A program made the position numbers and the translations under genes. Shown one piece after another: positions 41,179 to 51,764 of a stretch of DNA of 64,000 bases. Every line of letters begins with the position of its first letter. Positions within the stretch are counted from its first letter, which is position 1. The notes under the pieces are model-generated. The model was not told the origin of the DNA and searched no databases. It was given only the letters and a program-made list of their open reading frames with translations. The stretch is from positions 29,036-93,035 of the forward strand of contig JAFQDD010000010.1 in NCBI GenBank assembly GCA_017416145.1, read 5' to 3'. Source of the stretch: Spirochaetaceae bacterium (lineage in GTDB: Bacteria; Spirochaetota; Spirochaetia; Treponematales; Treponemataceae).

Positions 41179-44100
41179 TATTTTTCTGATTTTAGGAATA
41201 CTACATCCATACGACCTGTGTTAAATCCGACGATTGCATCACAATCTGCTGTATTAACTTCATTAACTGTATCCTTGTCCTGGGTTACGCTCCATGAACC
41301 TGATTTACCTTCTACATATACAAGCTCACCACCTGTAATATAGTGATTTTCGCCACCAGAAATAACAGCAGGAACAATCATTGTATCCCAAAGAGCTTTT
41401 GTACCGTCACCTGTGTCTACATTGCGAAGAAGTGAGTACTTAACACCGTTTGCTGTACCTTCGCTGTTTAAGAATGCAACACATGGAACATAGTTTGTGT
41501 CATCTTTCATAAGTGAAAGTGTACCGTATGTACCAGAAGTTTCTATAACCATTGGATCACCAAAACTATATGCTCCACCATCTGGGCCTTCACCAGCTTC
41601 GTTGGATTTACTCTTAATGTAGCAAAGTTGACCACCGCTATCACGATACATTATATGGAGATTGTTCTTTGGGTCAATTTTTGCTTGAACATATGTACCA
41701 CCAGAAACACCAGAAATTGTTTGGCGAGTAAATGTATCACGACCATTAGCAACATCTGTCATACTTGGTGTAGCAGAAGTTGAATAAGCAATTCTTAATG
41801 TTTCATTATCACTATCAAAATATACAATTACAGGTTTTCCAGAATTTGTTACATCAAGGCTCAAATACGAACCAGCTGAACTTACTTCATTCGCACCATT
41901 TGTTACTACATTCGATTCACCTTTGTAAATTGCACCTTTAGGTGTACCACTGTAATTAGAGGTATTAAAAGTTTCTTTAAAAGTAACAGTTCTACTATTA
42001 TTTACAGCTGAGCTAATTGTAAATAGTTCAAATTTATGTTCTCCATTTTTAGATTCATAAGCAATACCTAATGTATCTCCTATTTTTGCAGTTACATTGT
42101 CAGAGAAAGTGACACTATTACTTTTAATATCTGATAAAGTATATCCGTCATTTGACCATGTATCGTCGTTAACACCATGGACACGGTCTTGTCCATCAGA
42201 TTTACCATCAATCAATATCCAACCAGAAATAGTTCTTTGCCAACTTGTTCCATTAGCAGACATATTCTGGTAGGTATATCTCAGAGCCTTATTCTTTTTA
42301 TCATAGTAAGCAAAATGCAAGTCATTGTTAAATCTTGCAGATTTTCCGTATGTATATTGACTAACATCTCTTCGCATTGCATAACTTGCTAACTGATATC
42401 CAGGTGAAGAGGTTTTATCCATTGTAGTGTATGGATTATCTGCAATACTAACAGTTGTTGCAGTTGTTGTAATTTTACTAAAGTCATTAGGAACACCTGT
42501 TCCTATCATTCCACCCATTACATTTAAATCTGCATAACCATTGCTAATACCCTTACCTGAAGATCCTACATGAGGAGAAGAGAATATTAAAGATAATTCA
42601 TTAGCATAATTTGTATCAGAACTCTTTGTTGCTACAGCTATGTGAGATTGAAGATCAGGTTGGTCATAACTAATCCATACAGCCTTTGTTGTTCCACTTA
42701 AGTTCTTTTGCATTTGGACTTGGGCAGAACCCATAATTGTCCAAGAACTAAATAGATTTCCTGTTGTATCAGCTACCATAGTAGGTTCATTACGATCCAT
42801 TGAACCTGTAAAATAATGGTCTACATCCCAAACACGGAGATAGCAGTTATCAAACCACTTAGCATTGTCCACATCCTGATTGTATGACTTACTATTGTTG
42901 TTTGATGCGTTTAAGTTGGTTACGTCATTTACTGTTACTGTTAATTCTCCAGAGTTAGTAATGCCAGAAAGTTCATACACCTTTGTAGCTGTGGATTCAG
43001 TTCCGGTTATAGCTGTATTACCAACTTTAAATGCAGTACCCAAGTTAAATCCTGTTACCTCAATTGTATCACCTACAGCAATTGGATATTCACCATAAGT
43101 TGAACGATTCGTTGTTGTGTTACTCTTTGTAGTGGTAATTCTCTCAACCTTTGAAATATATGGCACTACATCCACAGGGTAGTTAATTGCATCCACTGTA
43201 TTATCTGGGTCTGTATCATTTACACTTACATGGATATTAATACCCTCTTGTGCCACATTTTCAATCAATGATGAATCCCAAACATATTCCCAGTTTACAC
43301 TGTGTCCATCTTGAGTAATACCATTATCTGTAACACTAAAGCCTGCAATATTTGGTGTCCAAAGGCCACCAGCATAGGTTGCAGCAGTTACAACAGCTGT
43401 ATTTGTAGCATTAGCTCTTGAGCCAGCAGCTGTATTGCCCATACCATAACTATCAATGTACATCATCAAGTTACCAAGGCGCTTATCATCACTAGCTGTA
43501 CCACGAATAACAATTTTTCCAGAAACTTTATCGTTACCACCACCCATATCGGTTTTAATGTCAATATGTCCGTTTTCACGACTGTTTTGGTACAAAGAGT
43601 TATCAGTTTCAGAATTCCAGAAAAGAGAGCTAATTTCAACTTTTGGTTTAATATTGTCTACAACGTCAACCTTGAAAGAAACGTCCATAGAAGCCCACTG
43701 ACTAGTATTGTTTGCTTGATCAGAAGCATCTCCAACCAGTTCTTCTGTAGAGTCCCAAATTTTAATTTTGAAGTTTGGAGTTTGTCCATCATAACCTTCA
43801 AGCTCAGCTACTGTTAATTTAATAGGGATAATAGCTGTATCTTCCTTTTCACGCAGTTCAATCTTGCTATGATTTGGTGAATCTATATCTATAGAATCTA
43901 TAGAATCGATATAGTAATACAACGCCCCATTACCACCCACGATTTCTGGACGAATTGTTGTTATGTCTTTGGCAGTAAATATTGACGTTGCATCAATCGT
44001 AACATTGTCTGCATTCTCACTTCGTTTTTTATCAACATCGTTTGCATCAACATCACGAACAAGCACTTCTTCTGTTCCAACTGAAACATTACCATCGCCA

Positions 44101-47100
44101 TTTAAGTCTGTACCAAGCCAAACTTTTGCGATAGCTGGACGGTTATTTTGAACACTGGTTGATACGGTTTTTATATCTGTAGCATTTCCAGCTTTATCGT
44201 AGGCCACATAACAAATATCAATTGGACCGTCTGGGATATTCTTTGAGTTGATAGTCATTTCCCAGTTGTATTTTGTACCAGTTTTTTCTACAAATTCTAT
44301 AAATTTATCTCCATCATCACCAGTAATTTCTGTATCGCCTTTTATTTCTCGTTGTGTGTTATCCACAATCAAGGCATAGGCAAAATCAGCCTCAGTAGCT
44401 TCTTCTGGAGCAGCTGGAGTAAATTTTACAGTTACAGTATCATCAGTTTTGCTTTTGATTACATCTTCAATTTTTCTTTCAACACCTGCGATTAGAACAA
44501 GTCCACCTTTTCTGATGTTGTCATTATTAGCTAAAGCAACTTTGATTGTGTTTTCATCTTCTCTCTCACCTGTTATTGATAGCCGAGGAAGATTGTTTTT
44601 GAAAGTTGGTGTTACCCTATTTCCTGTTTTACCTTTTTCTATAACAGGGTCAAACACATCATCTCCACGTTGGAAGTAAATTGCAAGTCGCTCAAAACCA
44701 GAACCAGCTTCTTCAACTAATGAAGAAATTTCATATCCATCATTTGTTTGTTCAATATTACCTAATGGGTTATCATTGTGTATTAACTCTTGCAATACAG
44801 GGGCAGTATTATCAAACTTAATTGATATTGGATATTGAGCCGTTTTATTTGTTTCGTCAGTTGCAACTAAATTAAAACTTACATTTCCAGTTCCAGAGCC
44901 TGTATCGAGAGGAATCTTAAACTGATACACATTTATAGTTTTTCCATCAATAACTTCGCTGGTTGGTCCTTCCAAAGAAATCTCAGTGTTTCCATCTTCT
45001 AACTTGCTTATTTTTTCATCATCTTGAACAGTTCCAACTAAAGTCCAAGCTCCTGAAACCCACATATCTGGTTCATATTTCATAGAAGCAGATTCGACAC
45101 CAGCTTCGTCGTATTGAACTAATCTTAGTTTGTTAGCATCAAAAACTGGAATATCTTTATCCACTGTAATTTCTACAGGTTCTGACCATAAACCAACAGT
45201 ATCTTGTATATCCTTTGCACGGACACGGATTTTGATTTTATTATTATTATCTGTAGTATCAAGAACTTTACTTGAATCTATGGATAATTGCCAAATTAGA
45301 GATGTGGTGTGCTTGATATACCAAGTGTCCGTTGTTTCAAATACGTTATTGTCAGTGTCGGTATATATGCTTTCTAATTTAGTTTTATCTGTATCATTAA
45401 AGTATCCATCCCCATTGGTGTCAATTTGGATATGAACTTCTTTCACGCCTTCATTATCTTTTGCTTCACCATATGCACCGATAATTCCACCAAGAGTCAA
45501 ATCAGAAGTTGGGTGAGAAATGGATGCCTTTGGTTTATCTCCATCAGGGTCTACTTTTAGCCAAAAATCTTTGACTAGTTTTTTATTTCCAACATTATCT
45601 TCTACCAACAAATATATTGGCAATTCCCAAATATTTTTACCATCAATCTCTGTGCCGTATTTTCCTTTATTATCGTCAGTTACATAATTCTTTAACTCTG
45701 TATGCTTTTCGATGTTATCATCATCAATATTTTCGAAAAGATAACTCCAAGAGAATGTTCCTGTTACATTTTGCCAATTTGGTAAGCCGATAATAGAGGC
45801 ATCATCTAATTCCTCGTTTTCAGTTGATGGAATAAGCCATTTAATTAGTTTTACACCAGAACCGTCTTCATCATCAGCATTTCCGAAAATATTTACAGCT
45901 CCTGTTACAATGGCTCCAATTTCGTGGGATTCAACTTCAACTTTTGGAGGTGTTTTATCTACTAAGATTTTGTATTCCTTGGTAGAGGATTTATTTCCCT
46001 TGTCGGTTACTTCGATTACAAAATCAATTTCACCCTCTGTAATTGCTGTAGTATCAACTGGGATTTTCCAAATTCCGTTTTGGGTTTCGTCTGTTCCTTC
46101 ATATGTTCCTGGAATTTCCTTTTCACCAGCTTTTAGAGAAACAGCTTTTATTCCATTTCCGTCAGTTGAATTAACTAGAATATCAAATTTGTCAGTTTTT
46201 CCACCAATTTGTTTAATGTCAAAATCTTTTGGTTCCTCTTCGCCGATTTTCATTTGAACACTATTAATTTTTGGAGAATCTAGGTTCAAGTTAAATGATA
46301 AAGATTTTGTTGTTTCAATTATTTCTGTTGTTTCAATTATTTTTGTTACCTTATATTTCAAAACTGGAGCATCAACATAATCGTTTTCTTTTTCGTTATC
46401 ATCGTATGAATAAAACTCTTTTCCATCAACATCTTTCACATAGAATGATAGGTTCTTTTCTCCATCACCACTTGGAATTGTATATGATTTTGTTGTTGCT
46501 TCGTCATTAATCTTTATCTCATCTATACCATCCTCGTCTGAAGAAGAAAAGTAGATTTTTGGGTCTTCTATGAAATATTTTCCGTCAATTTCATAGATAT
46601 CATTTGAAATCTCGATTTGTGGACGGTCATTTTTTTGATTAACATTTAATTTAATTGAGCTAGTACCTTCATTTCCAGCAGAATCTTTTGCTTTAACTGT
46701 AATAGTTAAGTCTCCATCTGCTTCTGTTTGAATTGGACAACTCCAATTTAGTCCTTCCACTGTTACATCTCCAACTGTTACAGCAGGATTGGTTGTTACT
46801 GTTACAGAAGATGTATCAAGTCCCTGAGCTTCAACGATAGTTCCTGAAAGTTTTATTTTTCCGTCAACTGAATCGTCAGCTTTATGGCTTGAAAAATTAA
46901 TTACAGGTTTTGTAGTGTCTTTTCGGAATGTAAAGGAAGTTTGTGCAGTATTTCCACAGTTGTCCTCGATTTGAAGGAAAACTGTTCCCATATCACCATC
47001 ATCTTTAGGAAATTTATCTGCTAAAATAGTTAGAGAAGTAAAATCGTCAGATTCTGCATCAGGGACATTAAACACAGGAGAACCAATTTTTGCTTTTACA

Positions 47101-50100
47101 GATTTCACTCCACTTTCGTTATCAGTACAGGCTAAAGATAGTGTTAAATCTGTCGTAGAACTGATGAAAATGTTAGAAGTATCACTGTTGATTTTAATAG
47201 TTGGAACATTTCTATCTACATTTATTGTTAGAGAGGTTTTAATTTCGTTTTTAACTTTATCAGAAGCCCTAATATAGATAGTTTTCCCTTTCCAATGCTC
47301 TGTTACAGAAATATCTGCTTTAAACTCGTATTCTCCATCTCCAATTTTTGTAACACTACAAGGCTCGTATTTCGTACCATCAATTGAATATTCTACAGTT
47401 TCAATCTCATTGTTATCAGAAACTTGACCTTTAAGGGTGATTGTTTGTCCTCCATACCAAACTGTTTCACCAACTTTAACTTTAAAAGTAGATTCGATAT
47501 GTGGTTGGTTGACATCAGTTTTAAACTCAGGATTTGTTGTATCAACTAAAACAGAAATAGTTTCTGTATCTGAAACACCACCAGCTATGTCGTAGGCCTT
47601 TACAGAGAAAACCCACTTTCCTTCATTTCCTGCACCTTTCAAAATTTCTTCATCTTCGAGAGTGATAACATCTCCACCATTAGCTGTTTTTTCAAACCAA
47701 ATACCAGTTTGAGTTACGCCATCTTTTTTTGCAGTTACCACAACCTTGTCTAAAAGTGAGTCTGTTGCTTCCAATGAAAGTTTATAAGATTCTCCTGCGT
47801 TAATTTGAGCGTTTTCACTAGAAGCTAGTGTAAGTTCTGGAGCTTTTGCATCAACGAGGAAGTTGTATTCTTCGATAGAAGATTTATTTCCATTTTCATC
47901 TTCTGCCCAAATGTATAAAACTCGATTTCCATATTCATCTTCTGTAAAAGGTAGTTCTTCATTGATTGTGTTTTTGTTTTCTTTTACAATCCAGTCACTT
48001 GCCTCGTATTTTGGTTTGTCTTCACTAGCCAATCTTGTCATATAAGCAAGTTTAGTGATTTTTGAATCATCACTTAAAGAACCTGTTAAGCTAATAGATT
48101 CTGTTTTAAATACATTTTGTGATGAATCACTTTTGCTCAAGCTATATAATTCGATTACAGGAGCTTTTGTATCTAGTTTTGTTGTGATAGTCTTTTCAAC
48201 TGTTTTTCCACACCAATCTGTTACTTTGATTGTATATGTATAAGTGTCATTGTAATCATGGATTTCGTCTTCAGTGATTGAAACAACTTGGCCTTCAACT
48301 GATTTTACAGGAAGATTAATTGTTGTTAATTGTGTTTCTTCTACAGCTGGGGTGATTACAAGAGGTTGTTTGTTTTTATCTAGATTTCCAACTTGAGTTA
48401 TCTCAATGGTAATATTTTTGCCATTTGACTGACCAGTAGCGTCTTTATCAGAAATATTTCCTGCTAAAGTGAATAATCCTTTTTGCTTAGCATCCAATGA
48501 AATATCAATTTCAGGATTATTAAAGTCTACTTGATATTTTTCTTTTGCAAAAGCTGTTTTATTTCCAGCATTATCTACAGCACGAACAAATAAGAAATAT
48601 TCACCTTCTGTTAATTTTTCCTCATTAACAAATTTCCAACTACCAGTTGTTGCTATATCCTTTAATTCATTTTCTGTAGGCTCTGTATCAGTTGTTTTGA
48701 TTGCATACTGAATCTTGTTTATTCCTGTTCTGGCATCTCCTTCCAAATCTTCTGCCACACCAGTAAACGTAAAGGTTTCAGAGTTAATTGCATTTGTTTC
48801 CAATTTATCTTTTGGTGTTGAAATTTCATTTTTGCTTGGTGCTGTTTTATCAATAGAAACATTTACTGTTTTTGTAGATTCCTTTCCTGCATTATCTTTA
48901 GCTTCAATTACATAAGTATAAGTTTTTGTAGGAATATCTGCTTCTTCTATTTTTTCAGCTGGATTTTTCCGTGGTAAATCAGGAATACTCCATTTTCCAT
49001 CAACAAAAGAAACTCCGCTTAATAAAATTTCGTTAGTTAATGATTCACCAGATTTTTCATATTGTTTAATTGTTACTGGACTTTCAGGTAATCCCCAATC
49101 ATCAGAAACAGTACCTTCTAGACCAAAGTTTGTACCTATATTCCAATCTGTTAGACCTTCTTGAGTTGTTATATTTAGTGTTGGTTTTGAAGAATCAAAG
49201 GTAAATTCTTCCTTTACTGTTTCAGATTGGTTTCCAGCACCATCTACAGCATAAGCAAAAACCCAACCCTTGCCTTTTGCTGTAATTGCAAGTTCTTTTC
49301 CCCAAGATTTTAGGCCTTCAAAACTTTCAAAATTTGAGCCATCTAGAGAAATATTAATTGTACTTACACCAGAAACATTGTCACTTGCAGTTCCTCTAAA
49401 CTCAAATGGACTTGTATTATCGTCTTTTGCTTGAGGCACTTTTTCAATAGAAACTGTAGGTTTTGTAACATCCATAGAAAAATCCACAGTTTTTTCTGTT
49501 TTATTATTATTTAAATCGTAAATTTCAAAGGTGACAATCCATTTTCCTTCATTTGTTGTTTTAGCTTCGATTATAGGAAGTTTATCAAAATCAGCCTTTG
49601 TTAATTGAGCTTTTTCAATGGTTTTTGTATATCCATATTCATTTTGAACAACACCATCTTTTTTTGCTGTAATCTTTACTTCTTTGATTTTGTAATTATC
49701 TGCCGCAATAACAGTTGAATTATCAAGTACTGAGGAAAGATAGCTAAAATCTTTGTTTAAGTATCCATTTTCTGGAATAGAATCTGTTGCAAAACTAGTT
49801 GTAAATGCAGGTGCATCTAAGTCCAAAACACCTGTATATTGTTTATTTTCAATATTTCCAGCTTTATCTGTTGCTTTTACAAATAAAGTCCAAGGACCTT
49901 GCTCAAAACCATTAGGTTCTTCTAAGGCAATATTCATTGCACTTTTGTTGTCAGCTTTTTTCCATTCTGTGCTATCAAGATTTTCAAGAGTTACAGAATC
50001 ACCTTTTACAAAGGCATAGTGTATTGATTCTATCGCATTTTCATCTGTTATGAATGATGAAATTGTAACAGCGTTTTTTGCAGAATTTTGGTTAAATCCT

Positions 50101-51746
50101 AAGTTGTCAATTAGAGGTTTTGTTCTATCAATAATTACAGTTCTTGTTACTGTTGTTGTGTTTCCCCCATCTTCAACTTTTAACTCAAACGAATAAGTAC
50201 CTTCTTCTGTAATTTTTATTGACCAAGTTCCATCTGCTGCAATTTCTGGACTTTCATATGAATTTTCATTACAAATCACAGAAATCATATCAACAGGTGT
50301 TCTTCGGTCTCCTTTTAAAGCACGTCCAGAAAGTACCACAGAATCTTTATTTGTGAAAACCTGTAAATTAAATGGAGAAGTTCCTTTTTCAGAAAGTCCT
50401 GTTTCAGTAAGGATTGGCATACCAGCTGAAATATCAAAAATCTTTTCTGCACTTAATGGATCGGAATTTTGAGATGCTATTGTTTGATAATATACAGTGA
50501 TTCTATAGTGTCCTGATTTTATATATTCTTCAGCTCCTTTTTGTAATTTTATAGTAAATGCAACAGTAGAACCTGAAGAATCTAATTCCATATTTTCAGA
50601 AGGGACAATCCAATTCTCATTATCATCCAATGAATAGATTTCAAATCTAATAGAATTTGTCAAAATATCTGTACCGTCTGTGGATTTAATTTGTCCTGTG
50701 ATATCCATTTCCATTGGAATTTGTTTTGGCTCTGAAGAATCATTGTTTTCAATATTTCCCCAAGAAACATTTGAAGCTGTTTGACTTCTATAATAAAAGT
50801 TTGAGTCGTTGATACTATCGCTAGAACAAGGGATTTGGATTGTTTCAAGTTTTTGAGCTGTTAAATTTGAAGTTGCATTTTCAATATCAAATCCTTGATC
50901 TAATTTTCCAATTTGTTGCATTGATGGGAAGGAAATAAATGAATCTTTGTTTACATCTTCCAAGATTCCAGGCTTATAAAAATCACCATATCGGAAAAAA
51001 TATGTATTTTTATTTCCAGTTATGTCCTCTGCCACAACAAAGAAATTGTAAATTGTATTATTTGCAAAAAAAGTATCTTTTTCATCTAAATCTTTTGTAA
51101 GTTCCCAAGTGTTTGTACCTTCTGCAGTGAAAGTTAGCATTGTTTCACCTTCAACAAGTTCAAAGGGCACTTCTCCTTCTTTTGATTCTTTGTAGAAAGA
51201 TACTTTCACACTAGAAATTTCACTGGCATCATAAGCAGAACCAGAAACTCTTAATTGTCTAAAAAAGGTTGATTTATTTTCATTAAAAAGTGATGGGCTT
51301 GTTACCAAAACAGTTGGAGCAGAGTTATCAACTTGCACAGAACGAGTTGCTACAGAAGTTTTTCCGTCTGTATCAGTTGCGATGGCTTGAATTTCATATT
51401 TAAGGTCTTCTACTATTGGCTTGTTATTTTCATCTAGCGTTGGAATAGAAACGCTCCATTTTCCAGAAGCTGCATCATAATTTGCCTTGTAAGAATATCT
51501 TGCTGTTCCATTTTCCAAGAGATTTACAGATACGCTTCGGACAGCTATTTCATCAGAAGCAGTACCTGTTATTTGGAACTCGCCTTTGTGGGTAGAGCTT
51601 GGTTCTGGAGAAAGAATCTCAATTTTTGGAGCTGCTGTATCAACATTGGAACCAAGTCCAACTTCACAAGCAGTAAAAATTGCCAATAAAACAAAACTTG
51701 AAATAATTGTCTTTGCTAAAAATCTCATTTTATTCATCTTTTTCAT
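41178..51746 (-). CDS. giant Ig-like-repeat surface lipoprotein
   Basis: At 3522 residues this is the largest gene in the window. A lipobox (IFTACEVG, Cys about 27) anchors it. From about residue 33 to 2870 it is a string of about 20 Ig-like beta-sandwich units of 90-150 residues, each ended by a linker such as VDNSAPTV, IDRTKPLI, LDTKAPVI or VDKTPPKV. Around 2880-2958 lies an IPT/TIG-like unit (DTIEVTGFNLGTAFKVGN). The last 560 residues hold BNR/propeller-like repeats (LHFAYYDKKNKALRY, PVIVYFDSDNETLRI, LHIMYRDSGGQLCYI). It is preceded by GGAGG and lies 18 bases after the 2017-aa gene. Adhesion or surface-matrix function is inferred. Confidence 0.88.
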   Translation of the reverse strand: MKKMNKMRFLAKTIISSFVLLAIFTACEVGLGSNVDTAAPKIEILSPEPSSTHKGEFQITGTASDEIAVRSVSVNLLENGTARYSYKANYDAASGKWSVSIPTLDENNKPIVEDLKYEIQAIATDTDGKTSVATRSVQVDNSAPTVLVTSPSLFNENKSTFFRQLRVSGSAYDASEISSVKVSFYKESKEGEVPFELVEGETMLTFTAEGTNTWELTKDLDEKDTFFANNTIYNFFVVAEDITGNKNTYFFRYGDFYKPGILEDVNKDSFISFPSMQQIGKLDQGFDIENATSNLTAQKLETIQIPCSSDSINDSNFYYRSQTASNVSWGNIENNDSSEPKQIPMEMDITGQIKSTDGTDILTNSIRFEIYSLDDNENWIVPSENMELDSSGSTVAFTIKLQKGAEEYIKSGHYRITVYYQTIASQNSDPLSAEKIFDISAGMPILTETGLSEKGTSPFNLQVFTNKDSVVLSGRALKGDRRTPVDMISVICNENSYESPEIAADGTWSIKITEEGTYSFELKVEDGGNTTTVTRTVIIDRTKPLIDNLGFNQNSAKNAVTISSFITDENAIESIHYAFVKGDSVTLENLDSTEWKKADNKSAMNIALEEPNGFEQGPWTLFVKATDKAGNIENKQYTGVLDLDAPAFTTSFATDSIPENGYLNKDFSYLSSVLDNSTVIAADNYKIKEVKITAKKDGVVQNEYGYTKTIEKAQLTKADFDKLPIIEAKTTNEGKWIVTFEIYDLNNNKTEKTVDFSMDVTKPTVSIEKVPQAKDDNTSPFEFRGTASDNVSGVSTINISLDGSNFESFEGLKSWGKELAITAKGKGWVFAYAVDGAGNQSETVKEEFTFDSSKPTLNITTQEGLTDWNIGTNFGLEGTVSDDWGLPESPVTIKQYEKSGESLTNEILLSGVSFVDGKWSIPDLPRKNPAEKIEEADIPTKTYTYVIEAKDNAGKESTKTVNVSIDKTAPSKNEISTPKDKLETNAINSETFTFTGVAEDLEGDARTGINKIQYAIKTTDTEPTENELKDIATTGSWKFVNEEKLTEGEYFLFVRAVDNAGNKTAFAKEKYQVDFNNPEIDISLDAKQKGLFTLAGNISDKDATGQSNGKNITIEITQVGNLDKNKQPLVITPAVEETQLTTINLPVKSVEGQVVSITEDEIHDYNDTYTYTIKVTDWCGKTVEKTITTKLDTKAPVIELYSLSKSDSSQNVFKTESISLTGSLSDDSKITKLAYMTRLASEDKPKYEASDWIVKENKNTINEELPFTEDEYGNRVLYIWAEDENGNKSSIEEYNFLVDAKAPELTLASSENAQINAGESYKLSLEATDSLLDKVVVTAKKDGVTQTGIWFEKTANGGDVITLEDEEILKGAGNEGKWVFSVKAYDIAGGVSDTETISVLVDTTNPEFKTDVNQPHIESTFKVKVGETVWYGGQTITLKGQVSDNNEIETVEYSIDGTKYEPCSVTKIGDGEYEFKADISVTEHWKGKTIYIRASDKVKNEIKTSLTINVDRNVPTIKINSDTSNIFISSTTDLTLSLACTDNESGVKSVKAKIGSPVFNVPDAESDDFTSLTILADKFPKDDGDMGTVFLQIEDNCGNTAQTSFTFRKDTTKPVINFSSHKADDSVDGKIKLSGTIVEAQGLDTSSVTVTTNPAVTVGDVTVEGLNWSCPIQTEADGDLTITVKAKDSAGNEGTSSIKLNVNQKNDRPQIEISNDIYEIDGKYFIEDPKIYFSSSDEDGIDEIKINDEATTKSYTIPSGDGEKNLSFYVKDVDGKEFYSYDDNEKENDYVDAPVLKYKVTKIIETTEIIETTKSLSFNLNLDSPKINSVQMKIGEEEPKDFDIKQIGGKTDKFDILVNSTDGNGIKAVSLKAGEKEIPGTYEGTDETQNGIWKIPVDTTAITEGEIDFVIEVTDKGNKSSTKEYKILVDKTPPKVEVESHEIGAIVTGAVNIFGNADDEDGSGVKLIKWLIPSTENEELDDASIIGLPNWQNVTGTFSWSYLFENIDDDNIEKHTELKNYVTDDNKGKYGTEIDGKNIWELPIYLLVEDNVGNKKLVKDFWLKVDPDGDKPKASISHPTSDLTLGGIIGAYGEAKDNEGVKEVHIQIDTNGDGYFNDTDKTKLESIYTDTDNNVFETTDTWYIKHTTSLIWQLSIDSSKVLDTTDNNNKIKIRVRAKDIQDTVGLWSEPVEITVDKDIPVFDANKLRLVQYDEAGVESASMKYEPDMWVSGAWTLVGTVQDDEKISKLEDGNTEISLEGPTSEVIDGKTINVYQFKIPLDTGSGTGNVSFNLVATDETNKTAQYPISIKFDNTAPVLQELIHNDNPLGNIEQTNDGYEISSLVEEAGSGFERLAIYFQRGDDVFDPVIEKGKTGNRVTPTFKNNLPRLSITGEREDENTIKVALANNDNIRKGGLVLIAGVERKIEDVIKSKTDDTVTVKFTPAAPEEATEADFAYALIVDNTQREIKGDTEITGDDGDKFIEFVEKTGTKYNWEMTINSKNIPDGPIDICYVAYDKAGNATDIKTVSTSVQNNRPAIAKVWLGTDLNGDGNVSVGTEEVLVRDVDANDVDKKRSENADNVTIDATSIFTAKDITTIRPEIVGGNGALYYYIDSIDSIDIDSPNHSKIELREKEDTAIIPIKLTVAELEGYDGQTPNFKIKIWDSTEELVGDASDQANNTSQWASMDVSFKVDVVDNIKPKVEISSLFWNSETDNSLYQNSRENGHIDIKTDMGGGNDKVSGKIVIRGTASDDKRLGNLMMYIDSYGMGNTAAGSRANATNTAVVTAATYAGGLWTPNIAGFSVTDNGITQDGHSVNWEYVWDSSLIENVAQEGINIHVSVNDTDPDNTVDAINYPVDVVPYISKVERITTTKSNTTTNRSTYGEYPIAVGDTIEVTGFNLGTAFKVGNTAITGTESTATKVYELSGITNSGELTVTVNDVTNLNASNNNSKSYNQDVDNAKWFDNCYLRVWDVDHYFTGSMDRNEPTMVADTTGNLFSSWTIMGSAQVQMQKNLSGTTKAVWISYDQPDLQSHIAVATKSSDTNYANELSLIFSSPHVGSSGKGISNGYADLNVMGGMIGTGVPNDFSKITTTATTVSIADNPYTTMDKTSSPGYQLASYAMRRDVSQYTYGKSARFNNDLHFAYYDKKNKALRYTYQNMSANGTSWQRTISGWILIDGKSDGQDRVHGVNDDTWSNDGYTLSDIKSNSVTFSDNVTAKIGDTLGIAYESKNGEHKFELFTISSAVNNSRTVTFKETFNTSNYSGTPKGAIYKGESNVVTNGANEVSSAGSYLSLDVTNSGKPVIVYFDSDNETLRIAYSTSATPSMTDVANGRDTFTRQTISGVSGGTYVQAKIDPKNNLHIMYRDSGGQLCYIKSKSNEAGEGPDGGAYSFGDPMVIETSGTYGTLSLMKDDTNYVPCVAFLNSEGTANGVKYSLLRNVDTGDGTKALWDTMIVPAVISGGENHYITGGELVYVEGKSGSWSVTQDKDTVNEVNTADCDAIVGFNTGRMDVVFLKSEK

Positions 51747-51764
51747 ATCCTTTCCTCCAACCTA